Assembly (NCBI RefSeq): GCF_021404545.1 | Contig: NZ_JAAWWD010000037.1 | Location: 1-64,000 of the forward strand | Direction: 5' to 3' | DNA length: 64,000 nucleotides | Origin: Aestuariivita sp. | GTDB lineage: Bacteria > Pseudomonadota > Alphaproteobacteria > Rhodobacterales > Rhodobacteraceae | In this document: positions 24,677 to 32,565 of the stretch, one piece after another | How positions within the stretch are numbered: position 1 is the first letter of the stretch | How the letters are laid out: each line of letters opens with the position of its first letter | The notes under the pieces: model-generated | The model's input: only the letters and a program-made list of their open reading frames with translations | Told to the model about the DNA's origin: nothing | Databases searched by the model: none | Position numbers and translations under genes: made by a program

Positions 24677-25540
24677 ATGCGCCTTATCCTTTTGACCACG
24701 CTGACCATGATCGCCTTTGCCGCCAATTCGGTGCTTAACCGGATGGCGCTGGTGGATGGTGGCATTGACCCGGCCGCCTTTGGCGCGTTCCGCCTGATCG
24801 CCGGGGCGGCGATCCTGTGGTTGCTGGTCATGCTGACCGGCGGCGGTCCGATCCGCGGCGCGGCCGACTGGCGCGCGGCAGTCGCGCTTTTTGCCTATAT
24901 GTTCGGGTTTTCCTTCGCCTATCTCGCGCTCGATGCTGGAATCGGGGCACTGATCCTGTTTGGCATGGTGCAGATCACCATGTTTGTCGGAGCCCTCGGC
25001 GGAGGAGAGCGCCCGCCCGCCCGGCGCTGGATCGGGGCGGGCATCGCCTTTGCCGGTCTGACCTGGCTTTTGTGGCCGGGCGGCACGGTGAATATCAGCC
25101 TCATCCATGCAGCGTATATGTGCGTGGCGGGGATCGGGTGGGGGCTCTATTCCCTGCTGGGCCGCAGCGCGTCGGATCCGCTGCGTGCCACGGCCGCGAA
25201 TTTCATGATGGCCGTGCCCTTCGGCGTGGCGCTGGCGCTGGTGCTGTCGGCGGATCAACTCGCCGAGATCACCGGGCGGGGGCTGGTGCTCGCAGGCCTT
25301 TCCGGCGCGGTGACCTCCGGTCTGGGCTATGCGCTGTGGTACAGGGTGTTGCCGCATCTAAGCGCCTCGGTCGCGGCGGTCGCACAGCTCAGCGTTCCGG
25401 TGATTGCCATGGCGGCAGGCGTGGTGTTTCTGGCCGAACCGCTGGGTGCGGGGCTTGCCTTGCCCGCGCTGCTGGTCCTGGGGGGCGTCGCGATCTCTGT
25501 GCTGCCGCGTCAAAAGGCGATCAGTTCCAAAGGATCGTAG
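24677..25540 (+). CDS. DMT superfamily (EamA-like) transporter
   Basis: 287-aa inner-membrane protein with about 10 hydrophobic segments in two EamA repeats; start ATG 24677 (MRLILLTTLTMIAFAANSVLNRMAL) is chosen as it begins with the first membrane helix, unlike the track start. The second repeat includes LSASVAAVAQLSVPVIAMAAGVVFLAEPLG, the typical second-half signature. Substrate of such exporters (amino acids or metabolites) is not predictable. The 3' end is convergent with, and overlaps by 31 nt, the Nudix gene. Confidence 0.88.
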   Translation: MRLILLTTLTMIAFAANSVLNRMALVDGGIDPAAFGAFRLIAGAAILWLLVMLTGGGPIRGAADWRAAVALFAYMFGFSFAYLALDAGIGALILFGMVQITMFVGALGGGERPPARRWIGAGIAFAGLTWLLWPGGTVNISLIHAAYMCVAGIGWGLYSLLGRSASDPLRATAANFMMAVPFGVALALVLSADQLAEITGRGLVLAGLSGAVTSGLGYALWYRVLPHLSASVAAVAQLSVPVIAMAAGVVFLAEPLGAGLALPALLVLGGVAISVLPRQKAISSKGS

Positions 25541-25947
25541 CCGAACCCGCGCGCCCAGGCGATATCCGGCAGGCTGGAGGGTTTGAAATGCAGCCCCGCC
25601 AGTTCCTCGCGCGCAAAGAAGCGCCGCTTGGTGACGATGCGATCAGGATCCTCCCAACTGTCGCTGAGCGTGCCCGCGACCAGCGTGCAGCGAAAGAACA
25701 CCTCCACCTGGTGAAACCCATCCTTTGGATTGTGAAACTCGTTTACCAGGCAAGGGGGCCCGACCGTCACGGTCAGGCCTGTCTCTTCCATCACTTCGCG
25801 CCGCAGATTGTCGGGCAGGGAGCTTCCCGGCTCCACTCCGCCGCCCGGCGCACACCACAACGTATGGCGCGGATCGGCCCAGGCATTGACCAGCAAAAGC
25901 CTGTCCTCATGTACCAAAACGGCGCGCACGGCGATGCGAGGTTTCAT
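25510..25947 (-). CDS. NUDIX hydrolase
   Basis: 145 aa from ATG 25947 (MKPRIAVRAVLVHEDRLLLV); the track's longer start adds an unlikely N-terminus. The Nudix box is complete: GGGVEPGSSLPDNLRREVMEETGL (G-x5-E-x7-REVxEExGL), the Mg-binding loop-helix that hydrolyses nucleoside diphosphate-linked substrates. Substrate specificity cannot be told. The 3' end overlaps the DMT gene. Confidence 0.92.
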   Translation of the reverse strand: MKPRIAVRAVLVHEDRLLLVNAWADPRHTLWCAPGGGVEPGSSLPDNLRREVMEETGLTVTVGPPCLVNEFHNPKDGFHQVEVFFRCTLVAGTLSDSWEDPDRIVTKRRFFAREELAGLHFKPSSLPDIAWARGFGYDPLELIAF

Positions 25948-26010
25948 TTTTCCGTATCTCTTTGCAAACTCCCCTTTGCATAGGGGGCGCACTGCGCATA
26001 GGTCAACGCC

Positions 26011-26775
26011 ATGAGATACGCCATGGCATTGATGTTTGGCCTGCTTGCGCCCATGGCACGGGCGGATTGTGTGATCCTACTGCACGGGCTGGCGCGCACG
26101 CAGGCCTCCTTTGCCATCATGGAAGAGGTGTTGGAGCAGCGCGGGTATGACGTGGTGCGCCCCGGTTATCCCTCCACCCAGCTGCCAATCCAACTGTTGG
26201 TTGACCGCACGCTGCCTGAGGCGGTCGACAAATGCGGCACTCAAACGGTGCATTTCGTCACGCATTCGATGGGCGGCATTCTGGTGCGTTACTGGTTCTT
26301 GCGGGATCGTCCGCAAAACCTGGGCCGCGTGGTCATGCTGGGCACGCCCAACCAGGGCAGTCAACTGGTCGATCAGTTAGACGATTTGGAGGTCTTTGGC
26401 TGGTTGCATGGCCCGGCAGGTCAGCAATTGGGTACCGGCCCGTCCAGCCTGCCGTTGAGGTTGCCCCCTGTGGATTACCCTGTCGGTGTGATCGCGGGCG
26501 ACCAATCGCTCAACCCGGTCTTCTCCGCAATGATCGAGGGGCCTGACGATGGCAAGGTCGCCGTTGACGAAACGCGTGTGGATGGCATGGATGCGCATAT
26601 GGTGCTGCCGGTGACGCACACGTTCATGATGAACAGCCCACGTGTGATTGCCGAAACGGTGTTCTTTCTGGAAACCGGGCGCTTTGACCCGGATATCACC
26701 TGGATCGAGGCTGTGTTCGGCACCATCGATCTGGATTGCAAAGGGGACGATTGCGGCCCAGGTTCCACCCGATGA
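26011..26775 (+). CDS. Alpha/beta-hydrolase (lipase-like), probably exported
   Basis: 254 aa. N-terminal signal-like segment MRYAMALMFGLLAPMARA, followed by the oxyanion-hole motif CVILLHGLART (about 20-30), and the nucleophile elbow VHFVTHSMGGILVRYW (Ser in SMGG, about 83-98), typical of triacylglycerol-lipase-like hydrolases and cutinase-like esterases. A catalytic His is plausible in LPVTHTFM (about 200). The stop overlaps the next gene's start (ATGA), so it is coupled with the phnM-like gene, although the functions look unrelated. Confidence 0.85.
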   Translation: MRYAMALMFGLLAPMARADCVILLHGLARTQASFAIMEEVLEQRGYDVVRPGYPSTQLPIQLLVDRTLPEAVDKCGTQTVHFVTHSMGGILVRYWFLRDRPQNLGRVVMLGTPNQGSQLVDQLDDLEVFGWLHGPAGQQLGTGPSSLPLRLPPVDYPVGVIAGDQSLNPVFSAMIEGPDDGKVAVDETRVDGMDAHMVLPVTHTFMMNSPRVIAETVFFLETGRFDPDITWIEAVFGTIDLDCKGDDCGPGSTR

Positions 26776-27920
26776 ACAGCCTTGATCTGACACTGACCGG
26801 AGCACAGGTGCTTTGGCCCGATGGCATGGGCGGCGGGGCCGTTCATGTATCTGACAGCCGGATTTGCGATGCGCCATGTGGCCGCGACGTCGATCTGGCG
26901 GGCTTTCTGGTGATGCCGGGGATTGTCGATGTCCATGGCGATGCGTTCGAGCGGCATCTTGCCCCGCGGCGCGGTGCGATGAACCAGCGCGGCGAAGGGC
27001 TGGTGGCGACCGAGGCGGAGATTGCCGCCAATGGCGTCACCACCGCCTATCTCGCCCAATTCTTCAGCTGGGAGGGCGGGCTGCGCGGGCCGGAATTTGC
27101 CGACAGCGTCTTTCGCGCACTGGCCGCGACACAGGACAGTCTGGTCAGCGATCTGCGCGGGCAGTTGCGGTTCGAGATCCACATGCTGGATGATTACGCC
27201 GACCTGCCCGCCAATCTGGCGCGGTGGGGCATCGATTACGTGATCTTCAACGACCATCTGCCGCACAAGAAACTGGCGGCGGGCAAGCGCCCTTCCGGCC
27301 TCACCGCCCAAGCGCTCAAAGCGGCGCGCAATCCCGAAAAACACCTGGAAATGCTCCAGACACTGCATGCGCGGCGCGCGGAGGTACCCGCTGCCCTGGA
27401 CAAGGTCGTCCCTGAGCTTCTCGCGATGGGTATCCGCATCGGCAGTCATGACGACACCACGGCTGAAGACCGTCTGACCTGGCGCGACCAAGGTGCGCGG
27501 ATCTCGGAATTTCCCGAAACGCTGGAGGCTGCCGAGACCGCGCGCGCGGGCGGTGACGGCATTATCCTGGGCGCGCCCAATGTGGTGCGGGGGGGCTCGC
27601 ACAAGGGTAACGTGAGCGGCGTGGATCTGATCGCCATGGGCCTTTGCGACGCGCTGGCCTCCGATTACCACTATCCCAGCCTGCGCCGCGCGGCGCTGAT
27701 GCTGGCGGATGCGGGTGTGGTTCCTCTGGCCGAAGCGTGGCGACTGATTTCCGCCGGACCCGCGCGGCTGATGGGGCTTGAGGACAGGGGACGCATCGCG
27801 CCGGGCTTGCGCGCCGATCTCGTGATCCTCGATGCCGACACACGCCGGGTTGCGGCCACTCTGGCAGGAGGGCGGTTCAGCTATCTCAGCGGCGACATCG
27901 CGGCCCGGTTCATAAGCTAG
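26772..27920 (+). CDS. phnM: PhnM-like alpha-D-ribose 1-methylphosphonate 5-triphosphate diphosphatase
   Basis: 382 aa, start ATG 26772 overlapping the previous stop. Amidohydrolase-fold motifs: GIVDVHGDAFERHLAPRRGAM (about 49-69), a central IDYVIFNDHLPHKK, ELLAMGIRIGSHDDTT (about 217-232), and ASDYHYPS (about 300). In the C-P lyase pathway PhnM releases pyrophosphate from the ribosyl triphosphate intermediate. No other phn gene (phnG-L, phnCDE) is present in the window, so this is an orphan copy that may act on another substrate. The last 4 nt overlap the convergent purK end. Confidence 0.85.
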   Translation: MNSLDLTLTGAQVLWPDGMGGGAVHVSDSRICDAPCGRDVDLAGFLVMPGIVDVHGDAFERHLAPRRGAMNQRGEGLVATEAEIAANGVTTAYLAQFFSWEGGLRGPEFADSVFRALAATQDSLVSDLRGQLRFEIHMLDDYADLPANLARWGIDYVIFNDHLPHKKLAAGKRPSGLTAQALKAARNPEKHLEMLQTLHARRAEVPAALDKVVPELLAMGIRIGSHDDTTAEDRLTWRDQGARISEFPETLEAAETARAGGDGIILGAPNVVRGGSHKGNVSGVDLIAMGLCDALASDYHYPSLRRAALMLADAGVVPLAEAWRLISAGPARLMGLEDRGRIAPGLRADLVILDADTRRVAATLAGGRFSYLSGDIAARFIS

Positions 27921-28987
27921 GCCCGGATCACCCGGTTGATATGGCCCAACTTGCGGCCGGGTTTGACGGTGGCCTTGCCATAGAGATGGATCGCTGTGTC
28001 GCTGTTGCGCGCAAGGCCCGGGACCCGGTCCATATCGTCGCCGATCAGGTTCTCCATCACGACATCCGCATATCGCTGCCCGTCGCCCAGGGGCCACCCT
28101 GCGATGGCGCGGATATGCTGCTCGAACTGATCCACGGCAGAGCCATTCTGCGTCCAATGGCCTGAGTTATGCACGCGCGGTGCGATCTCGTTCACGATAA
28201 GGCCGTGGGCCGTGACAAAGAGTTCAACCCCCATGACCCCGACATATTCCAGCCGGTTCAGGATGTTGGCGGCCAAGAGTACCGCATCGGTGCGCTGCGA
28301 TGCCGAAAGCCGGGCCGGGACCGTTGTGGTCCGCAGGATCCCGTCGCGGTGCACATTCTCGCCCGGATCGAAAGACGCAACCGACCCATCCAGCCCGCGC
28401 GCGGCGATCACCGAAACCTCATGGCTGAAATCGACAAATCCTTCGAGGATCGCGGGTGCGCCTGCCATGGCCGACAGCGCATCGGCGGCCTGGGAGGGAT
28501 CGTCGATGCGCACCTGGCCCTTGCCGTCATAGCCGAACCGCCGGGTCTTGAGGATCGCGGGCGTGCCCACCCGCGCCAGGGCGGCTTCCAGCCCCGCCAG
28601 ATCGGCGATATCGGCGAAAGGGGCGGTGGTCAGGCCCAACGATTGCAGGAATTCTTTCTCGATCAATCTGTCCTGGCTGATCCGAAGCGCCTCGCGCCCA
28701 GGGCGGATCGGGCGATGCGCCTCGAGAACGTCGAGAGCCTGGGTCGGGATGTTCTCGAATTCATAGCTGATGACATCGACAGCCTCGGCAAAGGCGATCA
28801 GGGCCGCGTGATCGTCATAGGGCGCTGTCGTGACCCGATCTGCCACCTGACCGGCTGGCGGCTGGGTGCCGGGTTCAAAAATGTGGGTTTTCATCCCCAT
28901 ACGACTGGCCGCAACCGAAAGCATGCGGCCCAGTTGCCCGCCGCCAAGGATCCCGATCACCGATCCGGGTGTCAACATATCCGTCAT
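27917..28987 (-). CDS. purK: 5-(carboxyamino)imidazole ribonucleotide synthase
   Basis: 356 aa. Purine biosynthesis: ATP-dependent carboxylation of AIR to N5-CAIR. Seen: VIGILGGGQLGRMLSVAASRMG start (about 9-30), ATP-grasp region VGTPAILKTRRFGYDGKGQV (about 136-155), and NEIAPRVHNSGHWT (about 264-277) with the catalytic E and N. It follows purE on the same strand by 62 bp, the usual purEK order. Confidence 0.97.
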   Translation of the reverse strand: MTDMLTPGSVIGILGGGQLGRMLSVAASRMGMKTHIFEPGTQPPAGQVADRVTTAPYDDHAALIAFAEAVDVISYEFENIPTQALDVLEAHRPIRPGREALRISQDRLIEKEFLQSLGLTTAPFADIADLAGLEAALARVGTPAILKTRRFGYDGKGQVRIDDPSQAADALSAMAGAPAILEGFVDFSHEVSVIAARGLDGSVASFDPGENVHRDGILRTTTVPARLSASQRTDAVLLAANILNRLEYVGVMGVELFVTAHGLIVNEIAPRVHNSGHWTQNGSAVDQFEQHIRAIAGWPLGDGQRYADVVMENLIGDDMDRVPGLARNSDTAIHLYGKATVKPGRKLGHINRVIRA

Positions 28988-29049
28988 GGCCGCTCTTTTC
29001 TCAGTTGATGTTCATCTGTCGTCGCGCCGGGTCCGGTGGCGATCCGGCG

Positions 29050-29535
29050 TTACCCTTCGGGCGCCTCTGGGATAGATGCCGAAAGCGCCACGCGCCAGGC
29101 ATCGAGCCGGTCGGCCAACTCGGTATCCGACAGGGCGAGGATGCCCGCCGCCATCAGCCCGGCATTTGCCGCACCAGCTGCGCCGATCGCCATTGTGGCA
29201 ACAGGGTAGCCCTTGGGCATCTGCACGATGGAATAGAGGCTGTCGACGCCGGACAGGGCCTTGGTCTGAACCGGGACACCGATCACCGGCACGCGGGTCT
29301 TTGAGGCCATCATGCCGGGCAGATGTGCGGCCCCGCCGGCCCCTGCGATAATCGCCTTCAGACCCCGCTCGACCGCAGCCCGGCCATAGTCCCAAAGCCG
29401 GTCCGGTGTACGATGGGCCGACACGATGCGGGCCTCATAGGTCACACCCAGATCATCCAGGATACGCGCCGCCTCTTTCATCGTGGGCCAGTCGGATTGA
29501 CTGCCCATGATGATCCCTACCGAAATGTCGGACAT
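29050..29535 (-). CDS. purE: 5-(carboxyamino)imidazole ribonucleotide mutase
   Basis: 161 aa. Converts N5-CAIR to CAIR in purine synthesis. Visible: [18 protein letters not shown] (about 6-23), the [13 protein letters not shown] segment (about 41-53) and [22 protein letters not shown] (about 70-91), all family signatures. First gene of the purE–purK unit. Confidence 0.97.
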   Translation of the reverse strand: MSDISVGIIMGSQSDWPTMKEAARILDDLGVTYEARIVSAHRTPDRLWDYGRAAVERGLKAIIAGAGGAAHLPGMMASKTRVPVIGVPVQTKALSGVDSLYSIVQMPKGYPVATMAIGAAGAANAGLMAAGILALSDTELADRLDAWRVALSASIPEAPEG

Positions 29536-29588
29536 ACGCCGCGCCCCCGTGCCGCCAAAAGAACGCGCACTATAGCCAAATCATCCGC

Positions 29589-29813
29589 TCAGGCAATGAT
29601 GTCCGGGGTCAGCCGATCCTCGATCAATGCGATCCGATCCTTGAGGTAAAGTTTTTGTTTTTTCAATCGCTTGATCGTCAGCTGATCAGACACGCCGCGC
29701 TCTTGCAGGGCCGAGATCGCCTCATCAAGATCGCGATGCTCCCGGCGAAACACTTCCAACTCTACGCGCAGAACGTCGTCGGACTTCATGGCGAAATCAT
29801 GGGGTGCGTTCAT
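29589..29813 (-). CDS. DUF465 (YdcH-like) small coiled-coil protein
   Basis: A 74-aa protein from ATG 29813 (MNAPHDFAMKSDDVLRVELEV), which has CGAGAG upstream; the track's 29834 start adds seven residues. Mostly alpha-helical with heptads; the conserved end KRLKKQKLYLKDRIALIEDRL is typical of the family. Present in nearly all alphaproteobacteria, function unknown. Confidence 0.88.
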   Translation of the reverse strand: MNAPHDFAMKSDDVLRVELEVFRREHRDLDEAISALQERGVSDQLTIKRLKKQKLYLKDRIALIEDRLTPDIIA

Positions 29814-29883
29814 CAACATCTCTCGATTCGTCATCTTACTGCGAGGGTTACAAGATACCTGTTAATGACCTATGCGCCTACCC

Positions 29884-29912
29884 CTTGTTAAGCTTGGCTT
29901 TTCTCCCCATAT
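29884..29912 (+). promoter_or_regulatory. Sigma-32 (RpoH)-like promoter before hsp20
   Basis: CTTGTTA (29884-29890), a 14-bp spacer, and CCCCATAT (29905-29912) closely resemble the heat-shock consensus CTTGAAA-N(13-14)-CCCCATNT, 70 bp upstream of the small heat-shock gene. Suggests RpoH-dependent expression of the hsp20–DUF1150 pair. Confidence 0.65.
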
Positions 29913-29981
29913 TCTGAACGAAGCGGTTGCCGCAACGGGGCCGCACCACATCGTCGCTTTTGCTTTTTCAAGGACGAGGAC

Positions 29982-30395
29982 ATGACAAAACTAACCCTGG
30001 GGTCCTACCCTCATCTGTTGGGGTTCGAACAGCTGGAACGGCTTTTGGAGCGCACGGCAAAGTCCGGCAACGAAGGCTATCCTCCGTTCAACATAGAACA
30101 AACCTCGGATTACTCCTATCGCATCACATTGGCTGTGGCCGGGTTTGCCGAACGCGATCTGGCAATTACGGTCGAAGAGCGCCAATTGGTGATCCGTGGA
30201 CGGCAGAGCGATGATAGCGAGGGGCGCTTGTTCCTGCATCGCGGCATTGCCGCGCGGCAGTTTCAGCGTACCTTTGTTCTGGCCGATGGTGTCGAAGTGG
30301 GCGAGGCGATCATGGAAAACGGTCTGCTGCATGTGGACCTGACCCGTGCCGTGCCCGAAACCGTTGTCCAGACGATCAACATCAAGAAAGGGTAG
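29982..30395 (+). CDS. Hsp20/alpha-crystallin family small heat-shock protein
   Basis: 137 aa, ATP-independent holdase chaperone that binds unfolding proteins. The alpha-crystallin domain spans about 35-125: YSYRITLAVAGFAERDLAITVEERQLVIRG, and the C-terminal motif MENGLLHVDLTRAVPE (the A-x-x-x-n-G-v-L sub-motif). AAGGACGAGGACATG provides the ribosome site. Forms a tight pair with the DUF1150 gene (4 bp apart), as in other roseobacters. Confidence 0.95.
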   Translation: MTKLTLGSYPHLLGFEQLERLLERTAKSGNEGYPPFNIEQTSDYSYRITLAVAGFAERDLAITVEERQLVIRGRQSDDSEGRLFLHRGIAARQFQRTFVLADGVEVGEAIMENGLLHVDLTRAVPETVVQTINIKKG

Positions 30396-30398
30396 CCC

Positions 30399-30623
30399 AT
30401 GAACACTCCGTTTGATTTCAAGAATTTCGGCGCCAAGGTTGTCTATGTCAAAGCGGTCGCCGTCGCCGATCTGCCGCAAGAGGTGCAGGAGAGCGCCGAT
30501 GGCCTCGACCAGCTTTATTCGGTGCATGATGCCGACGGGCAGCAACTGGCCCTGGTCGCGGATCGCAAGCTGGCCTTTGTGCTGGCGCGCCAGCATGACA
30601 TGACGCCGATGACTGTGCACTGA
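30399..30623 (+). CDS. DUF1150 family protein
   Basis: 74 aa (MNTPFDFKNFGAKVVYVKAVAVADLPQ...). The family is short, alphaproteobacterial and often next to small heat-shock genes; no catalytic motif is visible. Its start is 3 bp after hsp20 and its stop is 2 bp before the PhzF-like gene, so it is co-transcribed with both. Confidence 0.88.
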   Translation: MNTPFDFKNFGAKVVYVKAVAVADLPQEVQESADGLDQLYSVHDADGQQLALVADRKLAFVLARQHDMTPMTVH

Positions 30624-30625
30624 GT

Positions 30626-31501
30626 GTGAGCCAGGACTTTCCTGTCGATTGGGTGGACGCGTTTGCCGATCGCCCGTTTGGCGGGAATGGCTGTGCAGTG
30701 GTGCATGGCGGTGCGACACTCGACGCAGAAACGGCCATGCAGTTCGTGCGCGAGACCTCTTTGGTTGAATGCACCTTTACCGGGCCATCCGATATCGCCG
30801 ACATTCGGGTTCGGTACTTTCTGGCCAGCCGGGAGATCCCTTTCGCAGGGCATCCAACCCTTGCCACTGCCGCGGCCCTTCAGGCCCGTGGCATGATCAA
30901 GGAAGACAGGGTCGTGCTGGAGACCGGCGCGGGGCTGGTTCCTGTCGTCTTGGATCAGAACAGCTATGAGATGACCCAGATCGCGCCGGAATTTGGTGTA
31001 CATCCCGATCCCGGACTGGTCGCTGCCGCAGTCGGGCTGCGTGAAGAGGATATCGCCGCGCCACCACAGCTGGTCTCCACCGGATTGCCTTTTGTCATCA
31101 CTCTTCTCAAATCCAAGGATGCGTTGCGCCGGGCTCAAGTCAACGGCGACGCTCTGGCCGGGCTTTGCACCGCATTGGGTCATGACGACACCGATCTGAT
31201 GGAACCGTTTCTGGTGACGCTGGGCGGCGCAACAGAGGCGGGCGACACTTTTTCCCGGCTTTTGCTGGCTCCGCCAAGCCCACCGGAAGATGCCTTTACC
31301 GGATCGGCGACCGGCGCAATGGCGGCCTATCTCTGGCGTCACGGGTTGCTGGATCAGAGCAGTTTCCTGGCCGAACAGGGCCACTGGATGGGACGGCCGG
31401 GTCAGGCGCGCGTCACCCGGGTGGGCCCGGCAGAGGCGATGACCGGTGTCCGCGTGTCGGGTCAGGCGTGGCGGCTGATGTCGGGCGTGTTGCACCTTTG
31501 A
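30626..31501 (+). CDS. PhzF family isomerase/epimerase-like protein
   Basis: 291 aa, GTG start 2 bp after the previous stop. Conserved family features: VDAFADRPFGGNGCAVV (about 9-25, with the catalytic-loop NPxA-like GGNGCAV) and a second-half glycine-rich GSATGAMAAYLW (about 228-239) repeat of the diaminopimelate-epimerase fold. Family members isomerise small carboxylates; the substrate is unknown and no phenazine genes are present. Confidence 0.9.
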   Translation: MSQDFPVDWVDAFADRPFGGNGCAVVHGGATLDAETAMQFVRETSLVECTFTGPSDIADIRVRYFLASREIPFAGHPTLATAAALQARGMIKEDRVVLETGAGLVPVVLDQNSYEMTQIAPEFGVHPDPGLVAAAVGLREEDIAAPPQLVSTGLPFVITLLKSKDALRRAQVNGDALAGLCTALGHDDTDLMEPFLVTLGGATEAGDTFSRLLLAPPSPPEDAFTGSATGAMAAYLWRHGLLDQSSFLAEQGHWMGRPGQARVTRVGPAEAMTGVRVSGQAWRLMSGVLHL

Positions 31502-31569
31502 CCGGGATGGATTGCGGCGCCGATGTCTTGCGCTATAGGTGAACGCGCCACAAATGGACCCATCAAGCG

Positions 31570-32430
31570 ATGACCCAGCCTGCGATTGCCGTTCTGCCCT
31601 ATGGCCTCTCTCTGGGGCGCGCCGCGCGCGAACTGCCCCTGGATCGGCTTAACTGGCCTTTTGGCCGTCCGGACAGGCTGAGCGGCGGGTCGCTGGGCGA
31701 TCTTGGCCCGGACGACCACCTCATTGTCTATCCCAAGACCAAGCTGCATGTGCTGCCGTCCTTTGGGACGCGCGCGCGGATCTCACTGGTGATGGGAGAG
31801 CCTTCGGTGATCCATGCCAAGCACATAACCTTACTGCGGCTGACGCATCGGCGCTTTTTTAGGGTGCTGAGTTTCAACGAGGATTTGCTGGCGGCGATTC
31901 CGAACGGGCTGTTTTTTCCCTACGGCACGACCTGGGTGCCGGAATGGCGCGGGTTGGACAGGACCAAACACCGCCACATGTCGCTGATCGCATCGGCCAA
32001 ACGGGACACCGAAGGGCATCGGCTGCGCCATGCGATGGTTTCTCGGGTGCAGCAGGCTGGGCTGGACGTGGATGTGATGGGGCGAGGCTATACCCCGTTT
32101 GACGCCAAGTCCGAGGGATTGGCGCCTTACCGGTTTTCCGTCGTCATCGAAAACGTTCGAGAGCGAAATTATTTCTCGGAAAAGCTGATCGACGCTGTGT
32201 TGTGCGATACGGTACCGATCTATTGGGGATGTCCGAACATCGATGCGTTCGCCCAGACAGACGGGATGGTTCTGTGCCGGAGCGAAGACGAGCTCTGGCA
32301 GGCGATCCGGTCGGCGACGGCGGAGGAATACGCCCGCAGGTTGCCGTCGTTGAAAGCGGCGCAACCGTCTTTGGCAGCATTTTGTGATCTTGAACATCGC
32401 GCTGCCGCGGCGATCCGCGACGCGCTTTGA
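31570..32430 (+). CDS. Glycosyltransferase family 10 (fucosyltransferase-like)
   Basis: 286 aa. The C-terminal half carries the GT10 signature FSVVIENVRERNYFSEKLIDAVLCDTVPIYWGCPNI (about 190-225), with the conserved F-x-x-x-x-E-N and E-K-L motifs that bind GDP-sugar. The N-terminal half is diverged. No polysaccharide or LPS cluster surrounds it. Likely decorates a surface glycan; acceptor unknown. Confidence 0.82.
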   Translation: MTQPAIAVLPYGLSLGRAARELPLDRLNWPFGRPDRLSGGSLGDLGPDDHLIVYPKTKLHVLPSFGTRARISLVMGEPSVIHAKHITLLRLTHRRFFRVLSFNEDLLAAIPNGLFFPYGTTWVPEWRGLDRTKHRHMSLIASAKRDTEGHRLRHAMVSRVQQAGLDVDVMGRGYTPFDAKSEGLAPYRFSVVIENVRERNYFSEKLIDAVLCDTVPIYWGCPNIDAFAQTDGMVLCRSEDELWQAIRSATAEEYARRLPSLKAAQPSLAAFCDLEHRAAAAIRDAL

Positions 32431-32435
32431 GGTGA

Positions 32436-32555
32436 CATTTTCTGACACAGAAAATGGACAGATTTTGACGCAAAATCTGGGCTCCTGGGCGGGCGGGGTA
32501 TTCCTGGTTGCCAGAAACTGCGTCAGTTTCTGGTCAGAGTTTGCGTCAAACTCTG
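32436..32555. repeat. Array of four short perfect hairpins between convergent genes
   Basis: Four hairpins with 3-nt loops lie between the stops of the GT10-like gene (32430) and sat-cysC (32566): CATTTTCTG-ACA-CAGAAAATG (32436-32456), CAGATTTTG-ACG-CAAAATCTG (32459-32479), CCAGAAACTG-CGT-CAGTTTCTGG (32511-32533) and CAGAGTTTG-CGT-CAAACTCTG (32535-32555). Cores are TGAC(A/G)CA in the first pair and its reverse complement TGCGTCA in the second pair, so the array is itself inverted. Likely a bidirectional transcription stop, or a binding or repeat element. Confidence 0.85.
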
Positions 32556-32565
32556 TGCCGGGGTG

